A stretch of 42,364 nucleotides of DNA, taken from contig JBCBGC010000063.1 in the NCBI GenBank assembly GCA_038527215.1, positions 1 to 42,364 of the forward strand, read 5' to 3'. A program made the position numbers and the translations under genes. This DNA is from JAWPMV01 sp038527215. GTDB lineage: Bacteria > Bacteroidota > Bacteroidia > J057. How positions within the stretch are numbered: position 1 is the first letter of the stretch; the number at the start of each line of letters is the position of its first letter. Positions 41,837 to 42,364 of this stretch are shown here, in pieces. A model generated the notes under the pieces. That model made no database searches. It saw nothing but the letters and a program-made list of their open reading frames with translations, and had not been told where the DNA came from.

Positions 41837-42364
41837 TTACCCCGTAATCCACCCAAACTGGTACTCCGCAGGCGCAATCTTCACGCGCTCCGCCACCCGG
41901 CTAAGCCGATCTGGCAAAGTCATCAGGTAGTCCCGGGCTTTCTCAGCCTGATCTGACAAGCCTGAAATCTGGTCGATTTCCCAATCCTTCAACAAGGACC
42001 GCATGATATTGACGTAATCAATGGCGGTATACACGCCCAGACGCTGTGCAGCATCAGAAAAGTGGTCAAAGAGGTCTCCCATGGATTCTCCTCTGGCGCG
42101 CAGGAAGTGCGCGGGCATGACGATTTTTTTCCGCATCATATCCTCAAAGGCCAGCATCATCTCACTGGGGTCGATGGCAAAAATGCGCTTGACAAAATCT
42201 TTATAGGCCCTGGCGTGGCGGGCTTCGTCGGCGGCTACGGTGCCACAGATACGGGCCAGGTGTTTGTTGCCGGCTTTCTGGGCGTGCATGCCTACCCGTC
42301 GGTGGGAGATATTGGTCGCTAATTCCTGAAAGCTGGTGTAGACAAAATTACGATAAGGATCGCG
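41837..42364 (-). CDS. Acyl-ACP desaturase, 5' end cut by the window
   Basis: 176 residues in frame reach the window edge; the true start lies outside (an internal Met at 42289 is not the start, because the frame continues upstream with RDPYRNFVYTSFQELATNIS). It matches soluble acyl-ACP (stearoyl-ACP-type) desaturases: the conserved Glu in TSFQELATNISH and the E-x-x-H in ADEARHARAYKDF are two of the di-iron ligand groups; the first two lie beyond the edge. The C-terminal part, with MMLAFEDMMRKKIVMPAH, is also typical. It introduces a double bond into an acyl-ACP chain in the cytoplasm. Confidence 0.93.
   Translation of the reverse strand, partial: RDPYRNFVYTSFQELATNISHRRVGMHAQKAGNKHLARICGTVAADEARHARAYKDFVKRIFAIDPSEMMLAFEDMMRKKIVMPAHFLRARGESMGDLFDHFSDAAQRLGVYTAIDYVNIMRSLLKDWEIDQISGLSDQAEKARDYLMTLPDRLSRVAERVKIAPAEYQFGWITG

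Overview
The window is a piece of a Bacteroidota chromosome, most likely from a Saprospiria/Lewinella-like marine or environmental bacterium. The clues are an ECF sigma/FecR/STN-TonB-receptor triad, a DUF6029-type porin followed by an Omp28-type lipoprotein, full-length MetH, promoters of the Bacteroidota form TTG-N19-TAnnTTTG (clearest upstream of rpsT), and CHAT-domain proteins ending in an LPWG segment. The lineage below phylum is inference. No tRNA, rRNA, CRISPR array, prophage or insertion sequence was seen.

Layout. 1-291: end of a tandem array of palindromic repeats. 331-2611 (minus): a secreted repeat protein with a peptidoglycan-binding domain and a secreted VWA-like protein. 2828-5413 (plus): DUF6029-type outer-membrane protein and Omp28-type lipoprotein, closed by a terminator. 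5455-6548 (minus): small membrane protein, membrane protein and winged-helix regulator. 6647-9860 (minus): hybrid sensor kinase preceded by a small monooxygenase-fold protein. 10008-11747 (plus): secreted subtilisin-like protease. 11823-23503 (minus): ECF sigma factor, FecR anti-sigma, STN-type TonB receptor, tricarballylate dehydrogenase-like flavoprotein, TctC-like binding protein, TctA-TctB fused permease, PrpF-family isomerase and D-2-hydroxyacid dehydrogenase. 23756-24532 (plus): EI24-type membrane protein. 24629-25260: second repeat array. 25374-27561 (minus): nuoB and nuoA, a small coiled-coil protein, peptide deformylase. 27731-28824 (plus): rpsT and radC. 28832-30730 (minus): M1 aminopeptidase-like protein. 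31055-33881 (plus): two paralogous CHAT-like proteins. 34029-41600 (plus): PhzF-like isomerase, TPR/zincin protein, metH. 41641-41760: two dispersed repeats. 41837-end (minus): 3' part of an acyl-ACP desaturase.

The most interesting unit is the 11.7-kb minus-strand block 23503->11823. It carries a surface-signalling module (sigma, FecR, receptor with STN domain), an outer-membrane transporter, a periplasmic binding protein, an inner-membrane tricarboxylate permease and matching catabolic enzymes. Read together it looks like a self-regulated pathway that senses, imports and oxidises a tricarballylate- or aconitate-like acid across both membranes. A strong intrinsic terminator ends only a few bases before the dehydrogenase start codon, which suggests that the catabolic half is expressed by read-through of the receptor transcript.

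Two other points stand out. First, a pair of adjacent CHAT (caspase-like) paralogues keep the Cys but have both lost the His of the usual HG motif. Second, a repeat family in three places (two arrays and a single distant copy) shows paired base changes that preserve its terminal stem.
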